From Candidatus Raymondbacteria bacterium RIFOXYA2_FULL_49_16 (lineage in GTDB: Bacteria > Fibrobacterota > OXYB2-FULL-49-7 > XYB2-FULL-49-35), in contig MFYT01000085.1 of assembly GCA_001789205.1 (NCBI GenBank), positions 1-30,266 on the forward strand: 30,266 nucleotides of DNA, read 5' to 3'. Below the pieces are notes generated by a model. It was not told the DNA's origin and did not search any database. It saw only the letters and a list, made by a program, of their open reading frames with translations. This document shows, piece after piece, positions 15,827-24,982 of the stretch. A program made the translations under genes and the position numbers. How positions within the stretch are numbered: the first letter of the stretch is position 1; the number at the start of each line of letters is the position of its first letter.

Positions 15827-17818
15827 CTATCCCCTGAAATTTTTTGGCGTTATCTTGAAATTCTGAAGAATTCTGTGGAACGAAGCGCGGTTAACACCCG
15901 CATGTTTTGCGCATTGGACAATATTGCCGTGGTATTTCTCCAGCAGGCCGGTGATATACTCTCGTTTGGCTGTTTCGAGATAATCATCGAGCGCTGGAAA
16001 TTTGTCCAAAGGCCCGCTGGTTTTTGTCTTGTATTTGATCTTCGAGGGAAGCTCGGCAAGAGTGATATCTCCGTCCGAGCTGAGCAAAAACATCTCAAAA
16101 AGCGTGTTTTCCAATTCCCTGATATTGCCCGGCCAGGGATATGCCAATAACCCGGCAAGTGCGTCGGCAGACACCCCTTTAATGGGAACCACAGGCTGGT
16201 TTGTGTTGAATTTCTTGATAAAATATTCAACAAGCAATGGAATGTCGCCTGTTCGGTCGCCTAGGCGCGGCAGTTCTATCTTCACCGCATTGAGACGGTA
16301 ATAAAGATCCTCCCTGAAGGTGTTATCAGCGATCATTTTCTCTAGGTCTTTGTTGGTAGCGGAAATGATCCTGACATCAACGGCCAATTCATCTTTTCCA
16401 CCTATGCGCCTAATCTTACGCTCCTGTATAACACGCAGCAGTTTTGCCTGGAGCTTATAGTTCAGGTCGCCTATTTCATCGAGAAACAATGTTCCGTGGT
16501 CAGCCCATTCAAAAAGGCCGCGTTTGGTCTGGAGCGCACCGGTAAAGGCGCCCTTTTCGTACCCAAAGAGCTCACTCTCAAGCAGGGTATCGGGCAGGGA
16601 CGCACAATTGACCGGAATAAATGCGTTGTTGCAGCGAGGACTTTCACGATGGATCGCATGCGCGGCAAGCTCCTTGCCAGTGCCGGTCTCGCCCACCACC
16701 AACAGGTTTGCGTCGCTTTTTGCCAAACGACTGATAAGTCCGCGCACTCCCTGCATGGCCGGACTGTCGCCCACCATGAGATCCGCAAACCGCGAATTGC
16801 TACCTTTTTCAGACAAACTCTTTTTCTTCGCCGTAAAGGTCTCGGCAACCACAGCGTTGAGGCCATTGAGATCAACCGGTTTTTTCATCACATGGTCAAT
16901 GTGCTTTTTCTTCGCATAGTGGCGCAGTTCCTGGTCGTTGAGAACGCCAGTGAGCAGGATGGTTTTAATATTGGGTAGATGGGCGCGCAGCTTCTCAATA
17001 AGCGCCACGCCATCCATGCCGGGCAATTTAAAGTCAATGATGCCAAGTTTGTACTTTGCGCCCACGAGGTTCTGCAAACATGTGGCCGGATCGTTGAACA
17101 CGTTGCACACATGCCCTTTTTCTTGTAAAATTTCCCTGAGCAGGTCGGCCAAAAACTGCTCATCGTCGACAATAAGGATCTCGGCATGCGCAGTGTTCGG
17201 AACGCGCGCTGCGCTGGAAAACGGCCGTACCGGCCCTGTCTCGGCCAAAGCGGCGGGATTGTTGAAGACAAGCTTTCTGATGGTATCGAGCAGGGTATTT
17301 GAACGCACAGGCTTGGCAATATATACCGTACGATCGTCGATGATCTTTTTAATTTCAGCCGACAATCCATAGCCGGTAAGCAGGATGATGTTGATGCGAG
17401 GATTTATCCCGCGCATGATCGCAAGGCATTCTATGCCGTTCATGTCCGGCATTTTCATGTCCAGGACCACTGCCGAGATACGTTCGTGCTCTTTTTTGAA
17501 ATGCTCTATTGCCGGCTGGCAATGGCCGAACAAGGCGCAAGGGATCTGCTCGTCGCTAAAAATATCGCCGAACATCTGGAGGAGCTGGACATCGTCGTCA
17601 ACTACCATGATTTCACCAAGCGACCTGGTATCGGCGGCATTGGGTGTTCTTGTGCCAGCAATTAATCTTGCGCCTTTTTCACACGTCGCCATAATGGTTT
17701 CAATGTAACCGAGAAGTTCGCTATTGGCCCCGGCCTTTTTCTGGAGCATCTCGGCGCTCAATAGAATAGACCCAAGTACATTATTCAGATCGTGAGGGAA
17801 ATCCGGCGTATATTCCAT
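15827..17818 (-). CDS. Sigma-54-dependent activator with N-terminal DHp stub and two receivers
   Basis: This 663-residue enhancer-binding protein opens sigma-54 promoters by ATP hydrolysis. Residues 1-55 form a helical hairpin starting FPHDLNNVLGSILLSAEMLQ, which looks like the H-box of a histidine kinase (H9) without any ATPase domain. Receiver 1 (about 68-185) has D120 in VVLDMKMPDMNG. Receiver 2 (about 212-330) has D262 in IIDFKLPGMDG and K313. The AAA+ domain (about 345-575) has GETGTGKE (376-383), GAFTGA (423-428), which contacts sigma-54, and Walker B FLDEIGD. A Fis-type helix-turn-helix is near 615-655. All motifs for activity are intact. The ATG at 17818 has no clear ribosome site. 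It is divergent from the 979-residue hybrid kinase. Confidence 0.93.
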   Translation of the reverse strand: MEYTPDFPHDLNNVLGSILLSAEMLQKKAGANSELLGYIETIMATCEKGARLIAGTRTPNAADTRSLGEIMVVDDDVQLLQMFGDIFSDEQIPCALFGHCQPAIEHFKKEHERISAVVLDMKMPDMNGIECLAIMRGINPRINIILLTGYGLSAEIKKIIDDRTVYIAKPVRSNTLLDTIRKLVFNNPAALAETGPVRPFSSAARVPNTAHAEILIVDDEQFLADLLREILQEKGHVCNVFNDPATCLQNLVGAKYKLGIIDFKLPGMDGVALIEKLRAHLPNIKTILLTGVLNDQELRHYAKKKHIDHVMKKPVDLNGLNAVVAETFTAKKKSLSEKGSNSRFADLMVGDSPAMQGVRGLISRLAKSDANLLVVGETGTGKELAAHAIHRESPRCNNAFIPVNCASLPDTLLESELFGYEKGAFTGALQTKRGLFEWADHGTLFLDEIGDLNYKLQAKLLRVIQERKIRRIGGKDELAVDVRIISATNKDLEKMIADNTFREDLYYRLNAVKIELPRLGDRTGDIPLLVEYFIKKFNTNQPVVPIKGVSADALAGLLAYPWPGNIRELENTLFEMFLLSSDGDITLAELPSKIKYKTKTSGPLDKFPALDDYLETAKREYITGLLEKYHGNIVQCAKHAGVNRASFHRILQNFKITPKNFRG

Positions 17819-18202
17819 GGTATTGATTTTAATGAATTACAGGGCCATAAATCAAGGATAATTTTGTATATATGTTTTCAGTGACTATATAAAACATTAG
17901 GGGAATTATTGGCATCTATGCATTTGCCGTACGGGCGTCATTCTGCTATACTGGCATCCATTTGTATTTTGTACGGGCGTCATTCTGCTATACTGGCATT
18001 TATTTGTATTTTGTACAGGCGTCATTCTGCTATACTGGCATTTATTTGTATTTTGTACGGGCGTCATTCTGCTATACTGGCATCCATTGATGAATGACGC
18101 CCCTACACATCCGCATATTATAACGCCCTAGCAAATGACCCGCACCATTCTTTCCCGCCCTTATCCATTGAAACAAATTATATATTATCAATTGTAAATC
18201 CC
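17819..18202. other. Divergent intergenic region holding a tandem repeat array
   Basis: The 384 bases between the divergent activator and hybrid kinase genes contain the 42-bp array (17911-18106) and AT-rich flanks. I searched for a sigma-54 promoter (GG and GC elements ten bases apart) and did not find a convincing one. No ribosome site is visible before either start codon. Confidence 0.5.
17911..18106. repeat. 42-bp tandem repeat array ending in an inverted copy
   Basis: Units start at 17929, 17971, 18013 and 18055, exactly 42 bases apart and nearly identical. Each begins GTACGGGCGTCATTCTGC and continues with TATACTGGCAT; one copy has GTACAGGC instead. A degenerate fragment precedes them (17911-17928). 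After the fourth unit the start of the repeat recurs in inverted form: arms 18055-18069 and 18092-18106 match at 14 of 15 positions. The period is a multiple of three, so a 62-codon frame (17909-18097) stays open with a 14-residue repeat. I treat that frame as a by-product. There are no spacers, so this is not CRISPR. Confidence 0.9.
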
Positions 18203-21142
18203 ATGCAAATACATCGCCTTTTTGGCCTACGGCTTTTCACGGATAATTCGATAAAAGCGCGCCTTATACGCACCTTCCTGCCCACTATTCTGCTGGTATC
18301 AACCGTCATCGGCCTTGCCTTTGTCAAATTGTACACAGCATATCCTGGCCTGAATCCTTTTATACTCATCGCTACCAGTATTTTTGTCATCATCATAGCT
18401 CTTGTTATTGCCATCTCCGTAATCGCCCGCCGAATCGGCAACGACCTGGACAGGGTAAAAAACGAGCTTATCACCAGCCGGCAGGCAATGGAAAAATCCC
18501 TGGAACGGCTCAATCTGGCTGCTGAGGCTGGGAATTTCGGTATCTGGGACTGGGATGTGAGAAAAAATGACCTGGTCTGGGACGATAAAATGTACAAGCT
18601 CTATGGCATAGGCAAAGACCAGTTCAAAGGCGAGTACGAGGTATGGCTTGCGGGACTGCATCCAGAAGATCGCGGTGCTGCCCAAAAAGCAGTGGACAAC
18701 GCGCTCTCTGGGAAAAAAGAGTACGATTTCGAATTCAGGATACTCTGGCCAAACCAGGAAGTCCGGGTGATCAAAGCCAATGGCAAAGTAATCCGTGATG
18801 CCAATGGCGCACCTGTTCGCATGATCGGCGTCAATTTTGACATTACCGAGCGCAGGGAAGCAGAAGTAAAACTTGTGCAAAGCGAACTCCGTTTTCGGGG
18901 ACTCTTTGAGAACATACCTGTTGGCGTTGCTGTATATGAAGTCAAAGATGGGGGAAAAGACTTCATATTCAAGGATTACAATCCTGCGGGTGAAAAACTG
19001 GACAATGACTCCCGCGAACGGCTTATTGGTAAAAGCATTTTTGAAATGCGGCCGGGTATTGAAAAATTTGGGCTTATCGAGACCTTCAGGCGCGTTTGGC
19101 AGACTGGCCAGCCAACCCGCCACCCAGTCACCCGATATACCGACAAAGTGATTTCAGGCTGGTACGACAACCTGGTATACAAACTCCCGTCCGGAGAAAT
19201 TGTGGCTGTGTTTGAGAATATCACGGACCTGAAAAGGGCGGAAATGGCACTCCGCGAAAGCGAGCAACGCTTCAAGTCCATTGTCGAAAATCTCAACGAT
19301 GCTTTCTACATCCACGACTTTGATGGAAACATCCTTGACTGTAATGAAAACGCCTGCCGCATACTCGGGTATTGTCGCAATGAGCTCATTGGTGCCACAT
19401 TGGATACCATCATCCCGCCTGGCCATACAGGCCTTTTCCACGACCGCATGCAAAAACTTGTCGATGAGGGTAAAATCTTTTTTGAAAACCAGGAAAGGCG
19501 CAAGGACGGCAAACTGATCCCTGTGCTGGTGAGCGCCCGTGTGGTTTCTCGTGAGGGAAATGGCATTGTCCAGAGTATTGTCCACGATTTTTCTGAACAG
19601 AAAATGATGCAGGACGCATTGCGCGCAAGCGAGGAGCGGTTCCGCGAACTTACCACCTTTGCGCCCGTTGGTATTTATCTCACGGATGAAAAAGGCGATT
19701 ACGCGTATGCGAACGAGGCGTGGCTGGCAATGGCAGGCCTTACCATGGAACAGGCAACGGGCAAAGGATGGGTGCGGGCGCTTCACCCGGATGACCGGGA
19801 GACCATAAGCGTTGCCTGGTACAAATCTGTGCAAAGTGACGAAACATGGAGATTCGAATACCGGTTCCAGACGCCCCAGGGCAAAATCAACTGGGTGGCT
19901 GGAACAGCGAAAAAAATCCTGGACAGCAAAGGCAATCGTGCCGGGTATATTGGGGCGAACCTCGATATTACTGAAAGAAAAAACAGCGAAAGCGATCGGC
20001 AGAAACTCGAACAGCAGCTCCAACAGACACAAAAGCTCGAATCGCTCGGTGTTTTGGCCGGCGGTATTGCGCACGATTTCAACAACCTGCTTGCAAGCCT
20101 TTTCGGTTACCTGGAGCTTGCCCGCAGATATGTCGCCGCTGACCAGGAACGAAGCGCTGATTTCCTTGATAAATCGCTGAGCGTCTTTGAACGCGCCAAG
20201 GGCCTTACCCAGCAGCTCCTCACCTTTTCCAAAGGCGGAGCGCCTATGAAAAAAAAGTGCGCGATCGCCCCAATTGTGCGCGACAGCATCTCATTTGCCG
20301 TGCACGGCACCACCGTTGCCTGTTCATTCAAAATAGACGCTGATCTCTGGTACTGTGATTTTGACGCGAACCAGATAAGCCAGGTCTTCAGTAATGTTGC
20401 CATAAACGCGCAGCAGGCCATGCCCATGGGAGGATCAATTACCGTGACTGCGGTGAATGTGATCCTGGCGCACGGTGATGTTGCTGAATTGCCCGCTGGC
20501 CGCTATGTCCGTTTTTCCATACGCGACACGGGCATTGGAATTCCCGAGGAAATACTCCCCCGCATTTTTGATCCGTTTTTCACAACCAAACAGAAAGGGA
20601 GCGGCTTGGGCCTTGCTATCAGCTATTCGATAGTAAAACGCCACGACGGCCATTTGGAGGCTGTCTCTGAACCGGGAAAAGGCACAGCGTTTATCGTGTA
20701 TTTGCCTGCCATTGCCTCCACCCAGGCGGACGCAGCGCAGGAAACTATTGAAATCAAGGCTGGTTCAGGCAGAATTTTGATCATGGATGACGAAGAGTGC
20801 GTGCGCGACGTTGCACTCGAAATGCTGGCTGGCATGGGATACGAGGCGCTTACTGTACAGGACGGCAAGGAGGCGATTGCCGCATGTAAAAAAGCGATGG
20901 CAGAGGGGACTCCATTCAAGGCGGCCATACTTGACCTTACAATACCCGGAGGCATGGGCGGCAAAGAGGCTGTTGGTGAATTAATAAAAACAACCCCGGG
21001 TTTGCTGGTTATAGCTTCAAGCGGTTATGCTGAAGACCCGGTTATGGCTGATCCGGGTGCATACGGTTTTTCGGACAAACTGGCCAAACCCTATCGTGTA
21101 GTGGATATGGCTGAAATTTTGGGGAAACACACCAGTGGTTAA
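18203..21142 (+). CDS. Membrane hybrid histidine kinase with four PAS domains and a C-terminal receiver
   Basis: This 979-residue kinase is anchored by two membrane helices (about 22-42 and 52-76) with almost no loop between them. It therefore senses mainly in the cytoplasm. PAS domains lie at about 105-220, 225-345, 350-470 and 475-595. The kinase core has H624 in [21 protein letters not shown]733 in [18 protein letters not shown] and GSGLGLAIS. The receiver (about 857-975) has the pair D862/D863, D911 in [13 protein letters not shown] and K962. The HDFNN type of H-box is the same class as the HDLNN stub in the divergent sigma-54 activator. The ATG at 18203 has no obvious ribosome site. Its stop codon overlaps the stop of the convergent EAL-HDOD gene by three bases. 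Confidence 0.94.
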   Translation: MQIHRLFGLRLFTDNSIKARLIRTFLPTILLVSTVIGLAFVKLYTAYPGLNPFILIATSIFVIIIALVIAISVIARRIGNDLDRVKNELITSRQAMEKSLERLNLAAEAGNFGIWDWDVRKNDLVWDDKMYKLYGIGKDQFKGEYEVWLAGLHPEDRGAAQKAVDNALSGKKEYDFEFRILWPNQEVRVIKANGKVIRDANGAPVRMIGVNFDITERREAEVKLVQSELRFRGLFENIPVGVAVYEVKDGGKDFIFKDYNPAGEKLDNDSRERLIGKSIFEMRPGIEKFGLIETFRRVWQTGQPTRHPVTRYTDKVISGWYDNLVYKLPSGEIVAVFENITDLKRAEMALRESEQRFKSIVENLNDAFYIHDFDGNILDCNENACRILGYCRNELIGATLDTIIPPGHTGLFHDRMQKLVDEGKIFFENQERRKDGKLIPVLVSARVVSREGNGIVQSIVHDFSEQKMMQDALRASEERFRELTTFAPVGIYLTDEKGDYAYANEAWLAMAGLTMEQATGKGWVRALHPDDRETISVAWYKSVQSDETWRFEYRFQTPQGKINWVAGTAKKILDSKGNRAGYIGANLDITERKNSESDRQKLEQQLQQTQKLESLGVLAGGIAHDFNNLLASLFGYLELARRYVAADQERSADFLDKSLSVFERAKGLTQQLLTFSKGGAPMKKKCAIAPIVRDSISFAVHGTTVACSFKIDADLWYCDFDANQISQVFSNVAINAQQAMPMGGSITVTAVNVILAHGDVAELPAGRYVRFSIRDTGIGIPEEILPRIFDPFFTTKQKGSGLGLAISYSIVKRHDGHLEAVSEPGKGTAFIVYLPAIASTQADAAQETIEIKAGSGRILIMDDEECVRDVALEMLAGMGYEALTVQDGKEAIAACKKAMAEGTPFKAAILDLTIPGGMGGKEAVGELIKTTPGLLVIASSGYAEDPVMADPGAYGFSDKLAKPYRVVDMAEILGKHTSG

Positions 21143-22356
21143 TAGCCCATTTCTGCGTTTACCAGACGGGCCCATTTGAGCGCCTCGAGATACGCGTCAC
21201 GGATGTCCGAAGGTTTGTTGTGCGAATAGTCCATAACCTTGTCCCAATCGCCCTTTTCATAGGCAAGCACGCAGTCCAATTCCTCGCCCAGTCTTCCCTG
21301 GTGCTGCAACAGGGCCGTGTTGATCTCATCTGAAAACGAAAGCGACGAGAGCACCTCGGCAAGCGGCAGGTCGAGGAGTGAATCGAGCACCGAGAAAAGT
21401 CCCACGGTAAAATCGGTCTCCGTGTCTTTTTGCTTCTGCTTCTGTTTTTGCGCCAGAAGCTCGCACATATGCGCGCGTACCATGGCGGTATGCATGAGTT
21501 CGTGCGGTTTTTCCTCGATTTTTGAAAGAAAGAGGAGACTCACCCATGCCTGCACCTTTTTAATACCTAGAAGCGTAAGCGCCTGACGTATTGACTGCAC
21601 CTTCACGGGCCTGGTGTAGTAGGCGGAATTGATGAGTCGCAGCAGCTTGTAGCTGAGCGATACGTCCTGCTTTACTATATTTTCGAGTTCCTGGAACTCA
21701 ATATTAGGATTGTGCAATTCAGCCAGCAGGCGCAGGGTATTCAGCCGCATGGCAGGCATTTTGCGACCGCGCACCACATTGGGCTTGCAGAGGAAATAGC
21801 CCTGGAAAAAATCAAAACCAAGCCCCTTGCACAAGTCAAAATCCTCTATGGTCTCGACTTTTTCAGCAAGCATCTTGACATGATGTTTCCTGAATTCCGT
21901 GATATATTCGCGCAGCCGGGAACGTTCAACGGCCATAAGATCTACTTTGACTATATCGGCGATATCCAGAAAGGGGCCCAGGTTTTCGGGAGAAACCACA
22001 TCGTCGAGCGCGATCTGATATCCGCGCGAGCCAAAGGTCTTGAGCGCCTCGACCAGCGCCTTGTCCATGATGTTGCTCTCAAGAATTTCGAGCACAACCC
22101 GGTCCTTGGCAATGGGCAGGGGGTATTTTTCAAGTACAAAGCTGCGGGTAAGGTTGATAAAGGCAAGACCATCGCCCACCAGCCGTTCGAGGCCGATCTC
22201 CATGAAGGTGTTGAGAATGACCTGCGAAGTTGCCTGGTCGCCGTCCATAATGTCGGCCTTGGTGTCAGTCTCATATTTCCTGAACAGGAGCTCGTATCCG
22301 AAAATATTGAGCTGGCGGTCAAAAATGGGCTGGCGGCCGACAAATACCTCGAGCAT
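21139..22356 (-). CDS. EAL-HDOD signalling protein (YuxH-like), probably non-catalytic
   Basis: The 405 residues contain an N-terminal EAL-like domain (about 1-195) and a C-terminal HDOD domain (about 200-390). The EAL motif reads ELL (GYELLFR), the later DDFGTG loop reads DDVVSPEN, and AEGVE reads AEKVE, so c-di-GMP hydrolysis is unlikely. FFQGYFLCKP is retained. The HDOD part has KLLRLINSAYY and the QALTLLGIKKVQAWV segment, and includes a low-complexity KQKQKQK run. The start MLEVFVGRQPIFDR at 22356 is chosen because family members begin this way; the frame extends to 22452 without similarity. It is likely a protein-interaction hub, not an enzyme. It converges on the hybrid kinase gene with overlapping stops. 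Confidence 0.92.
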   Translation of the reverse strand: MLEVFVGRQPIFDRQLNIFGYELLFRKYETDTKADIMDGDQATSQVILNTFMEIGLERLVGDGLAFINLTRSFVLEKYPLPIAKDRVVLEILESNIMDKALVEALKTFGSRGYQIALDDVVSPENLGPFLDIADIVKVDLMAVERSRLREYITEFRKHHVKMLAEKVETIEDFDLCKGLGFDFFQGYFLCKPNVVRGRKMPAMRLNTLRLLAELHNPNIEFQELENIVKQDVSLSYKLLRLINSAYYTRPVKVQSIRQALTLLGIKKVQAWVSLLFLSKIEEKPHELMHTAMVRAHMCELLAQKQKQKQKDTETDFTVGLFSVLDSLLDLPLAEVLSSLSFSDEINTALLQHQGRLGEELDCVLAYEKGDWDKVMDYSHNKPSDIRDAYLEALKWARLVNAEMGY

Positions 22357-22586
22357 AATAAGAGAAAATACTAAATGGCCCGGGCAGTGTAAACAACGGC
22401 GTGCAACAAGGGCTCGAAGTTGCGCTGGAGAATAAATCCCCAGATGGCGCACTTTTCTGGAATGCCCCCATAGGGGGTCTAATTCTCAGTGCATTGGGGG
22501 GGGATCATCCATGGCAACAGGCAAAATCACACCCATGCGGGCCGTGTAATTATCTATATTTATATCATAATAGCAAAAGCAAAAAC

Positions 22587-23894
22587 ATGGCCATTCAACG
22601 CCGTTCCTTTATCCAGGCGCTTGTGTCAGCGGCCCTTTTTATACTTGCCGCGCCCGCCACGCTTATGCGCAAGGTAGTGTCCGCCGCCCAAAGCGACGAT
22701 GCGGGCAAAAACCTGCCCGGACAACCAAGGTCACGGTCTTCTATGGACAGGCCTGGCGTGGCCATTGAGATGTGTCCGGATTACGACCCCATTCATGTGT
22801 ACCGCGCAATATGCAAGGCCCTTGAATCAATCCAATTTGCCGTGCCCTCAGGAAAAAAAATCCTCCTGAAACCAAATATCATGGCGCAAAACACGCCTGA
22901 TCAGGCGGCCTCCACCCACCCGGCAGTGGTTGAGGCGGTCTGCCGCATCTTCTTTGAAAAAGGCAACACCCTGACAATTGGCGATTCATCGGCTTTTTAC
23001 CAGGGCGGCGGCACCCGGCGCGGGTTTGAGACAACCGGGATTGGAGACGCTGGCCGCAAATACAACGCGCGCATTCTGCCCTTTGAGGCCACGCGGCTCA
23101 GAAAGATAACCAGCGGCCATGTTTTGAACCCCCTGTATGTCACTGAGGCGCTTTTTGAACATGACTTGGTGGTCAACCTTCCAAAATTGAAGGTGCACCG
23201 GCTTGCCCGCTATTCAGGCGCGTTGAAAAACATGTTTGGATGCGTTCCCGGCGGCGCAAAACAGCTCTATCATACATTGTTCCAGGAGCAACCCGATTAC
23301 CAAGAATTCTGGGGTAAACCACTGGTCGATGTATATGAGACCGCACGGCCCGGCCTTACCATCATGGACGCCATTATTGGTTTGGACAAGGACGGACCAG
23401 CGGCAAACGGCGAGCCCCGGGCCACCGGCGTGGTGGCCGCGTCTGAGAACGGCGCTGCACTCGATGTGGTAATCTGCGGAATAATCGGGTTCGACCCCTA
23501 TTGGGTGCCCGCGGTGCGCGAAGCAATTGCGCGCAACCTGGTTATTCCTTCACGTATTAACACAATCGGTTCCGCGCCCCTTGTCCCCTATGCCAAACTT
23601 TCGGACCTTGTCAAAAAAAAGGGGCTATTTAAAAAACTTGACAACCATGTGTTTGAGCAGTTTATCATGGAGCCGCGGATACATACATCCGCCTGCTCCA
23701 AATGCGGCGTGTGCATAGAAGCGTGCGCGCCGCAGGCAATTGCCGCTGGCCAGAACGGGTTCCCCCGCATTGACTATAGGTCCTGTATCAGGTGCTACTG
23801 CTGCGAAGAATACTGCGCTGCGGGCGCCATTTCCCTTCACGGAGGCGCAACAAACCATATTGTCCGCGGCGTGCGGCGCATCATAGGACTCTAA
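22587..23894 (+). CDS. Tat-exported DUF362 protein with C-terminal 2x[4Fe-4S] ferredoxin domain
   Basis: This 435-residue protein starts MAIQRRSFIQALVSAALFIL, a twin-arginine signal followed by a hydrophobic stretch, so it should be exported folded with its clusters. The DUF362 region (about 40-370) includes KILLKPNIM, NLPKLKVHRLARYSGALKNM and a GLDKDGP loop. The C-terminus has two complete CxxCxxCxxxC sets (ACSKCGVCIEAC and SCIRCYCCEEYC), each able to bind a [4Fe-4S] cluster. The ATG at 22587 is preferred to the frame's earlier start at 22401 because the Tat signal begins there. Its partner is unknown, and a role in periplasmic electron transfer is inference. The 230 bases upstream hold a G8 run (22496-22503) and no promoter I trust. 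Confidence 0.88.
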   Translation: MAIQRRSFIQALVSAALFILAAPATLMRKVVSAAQSDDAGKNLPGQPRSRSSMDRPGVAIEMCPDYDPIHVYRAICKALESIQFAVPSGKKILLKPNIMAQNTPDQAASTHPAVVEAVCRIFFEKGNTLTIGDSSAFYQGGGTRRGFETTGIGDAGRKYNARILPFEATRLRKITSGHVLNPLYVTEALFEHDLVVNLPKLKVHRLARYSGALKNMFGCVPGGAKQLYHTLFQEQPDYQEFWGKPLVDVYETARPGLTIMDAIIGLDKDGPAANGEPRATGVVAASENGAALDVVICGIIGFDPYWVPAVREAIARNLVIPSRINTIGSAPLVPYAKLSDLVKKKGLFKKLDNHVFEQFIMEPRIHTSACSKCGVCIEACAPQAIAAGQNGFPRIDYRSCIRCYCCEEYCAAGAISLHGGATNHIVRGVRRIIGL

Positions 23895-23929
23895 GATTCC
23901 CGCCCAACCTCACCTAAAAGGCAGTAAGT

Positions 23930-24982
23930 CTAACAGGCAGCGCAGAAACTGCCATGCGCGTGCAGCAAAAGCTCCTCGGTCTCTTTCCAGCCCATGCACG
24001 CATCGGTAATGGAAACCCCATAACGGAGCTTGGCAAGATCGGGTACGAGTTCCTGGCTGCCGGGAAAAAGATTACTCTCAAGCATGAATCCGATGATTGA
24101 TTTCCCTCCCGCAAGCCGTTGCCGCAGAACCTCCCTCAGCACCGTTGCCTGTTCCTCGTGCTTTTTCCTGGAATTGGCGTGACTGCAATCGAGCATGAGC
24201 GCTGGATTGAGTTTCGCCTGGCGCAGCCGCTCTTCAGCATCGCTGATGCTGGCGTCATCGTAGTTGGGACGCGCCCTGCCCCCGCGTAATATCAAGTGGC
24301 AGAAGGGATTGCCGCGCGTTTTTACCACGGCCGTACGGCCGTTCTGGTCAATGCCCAGAAAACTGTGCGCATGGCGCGAAGACTCCATGGCGTCGAGTGC
24401 CACCTGCAAATTGCCGTCAGTACTGTTTTTAAATCCCACGGGCATTGAAAGGCCGCTCGCCATTTCGCGATGCGTCTGCGATTCCGTGGTACGCGCGCCA
24501 ATGGCCGCCCAACTGATCAGATCGGACGTGTATTGGGGGACAATGGGATCGAGCATTTCCGTGGCAACAGGCAGTCCTTGCGATACGATCTTGATAAGAA
24601 TGCGGCGCGCGAGGGCAAGACCGTACGCCATGTCCTCAGACCCGTCCAGATACGGGTCGCTGATAAGCCCTTTCCAGCCCACTGTGGTCCGGGGCTTTTC
24701 AAAATATACGCGCATGACCACATACATGCTGCGCGCTACCTTCTTCCGCAGCTCGTTGAGCCGTGCGGCATAGTCGAGGGCAACGGATTCATCGTGTATG
24801 GAGCATGGCCCCACAATGGCCAGCAGGCGGGCGTCCTTGCGCATAAGGATTCTTTTAACGGTTTCACGGCTTGCATAAACCGCGGTGTGCACCGCCTCTT
24901 TTACGGGAAGCTGTTTCTTTAATTTTACCGGAGGAACAAGCGGCGCTATTCCCGCGATATTTACATTTTGAATACGTCTCAT
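23930..24982 (-). CDS. 3-deoxy-7-phosphoheptulonate (DAHP) synthase, class I AroF/G/H type
   Basis: This enzyme condenses phosphoenolpyruvate and erythrose-4-phosphate in the first step of aromatic amino acid synthesis. At 350 residues it has normal length for the family. Hallmarks are GPCSIHD, MRVYFEKPRTTVGWKGL, SDPYLDGS, GARTTESQTHREMASGL, MPVGFKNSTDG, DCSHANS, MLESNLFPGSQ and YGVSITDACMGW. These cover substrate- and metal-binding Cys, His, Glu and Asp positions. The ATG at 24982 sits in an ATGA overlap with the upstream paaK stop; a TTG at 24988 is possible but weaker. The AroF/G/H class is normally feedback-inhibited through its N-terminal region; which amino acid inhibits this one I cannot tell. 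It is the last gene of a seven-gene operon. Confidence 0.94.
   Translation of the reverse strand: MRRIQNVNIAGIAPLVPPVKLKKQLPVKEAVHTAVYASRETVKRILMRKDARLLAIVGPCSIHDESVALDYAARLNELRKKVARSMYVVMRVYFEKPRTTVGWKGLISDPYLDGSEDMAYGLALARRILIKIVSQGLPVATEMLDPIVPQYTSDLISWAAIGARTTESQTHREMASGLSMPVGFKNSTDGNLQVALDAMESSRHAHSFLGIDQNGRTAVVKTRGNPFCHLILRGGRARPNYDDASISDAEERLRQAKLNPALMLDCSHANSRKKHEEQATVLREVLRQRLAGGKSIIGFMLESNLFPGSQELVPDLAKLRYGVSITDACMGWKETEELLLHAHGSFCAAC

Noticed and set aside
17909-18097. 62-codon frame with a 14-residue repeat (YGRHSAILAFICIL-like).
   Set aside because: It stays open only because the DNA repeat period is 42 bases; it has no ribosome site, and the repeat looks like a palindromic DNA element. 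I list it as a repeat, not as a gene.
17911-18106. CRISPR array.
   Set aside because: Units are contiguous with no unique spacers, and no cas genes are present.
17819-18202. Sigma-54 promoter upstream of the hybrid kinase or activator.
   Set aside because: I compared TGGCAT..TTTGT and GGCGTCATTCTGC segments with the -24/-12 pattern; the GG-to-GC spacing is off by one or more bases.
21712-22374. 220-codon plus-strand frame opposite the EAL-HDOD gene.
   Set aside because: The opposite strand encodes clear EAL motifs, and this translation resembles no family I know.
22460-22510. Hairpin or riboswitch around the C5/G5/G8 runs upstream of the DUF362 gene.
   Set aside because: Only a 5-bp stem with a 3-base loop is supported and it matches no riboswitch class I recognise.
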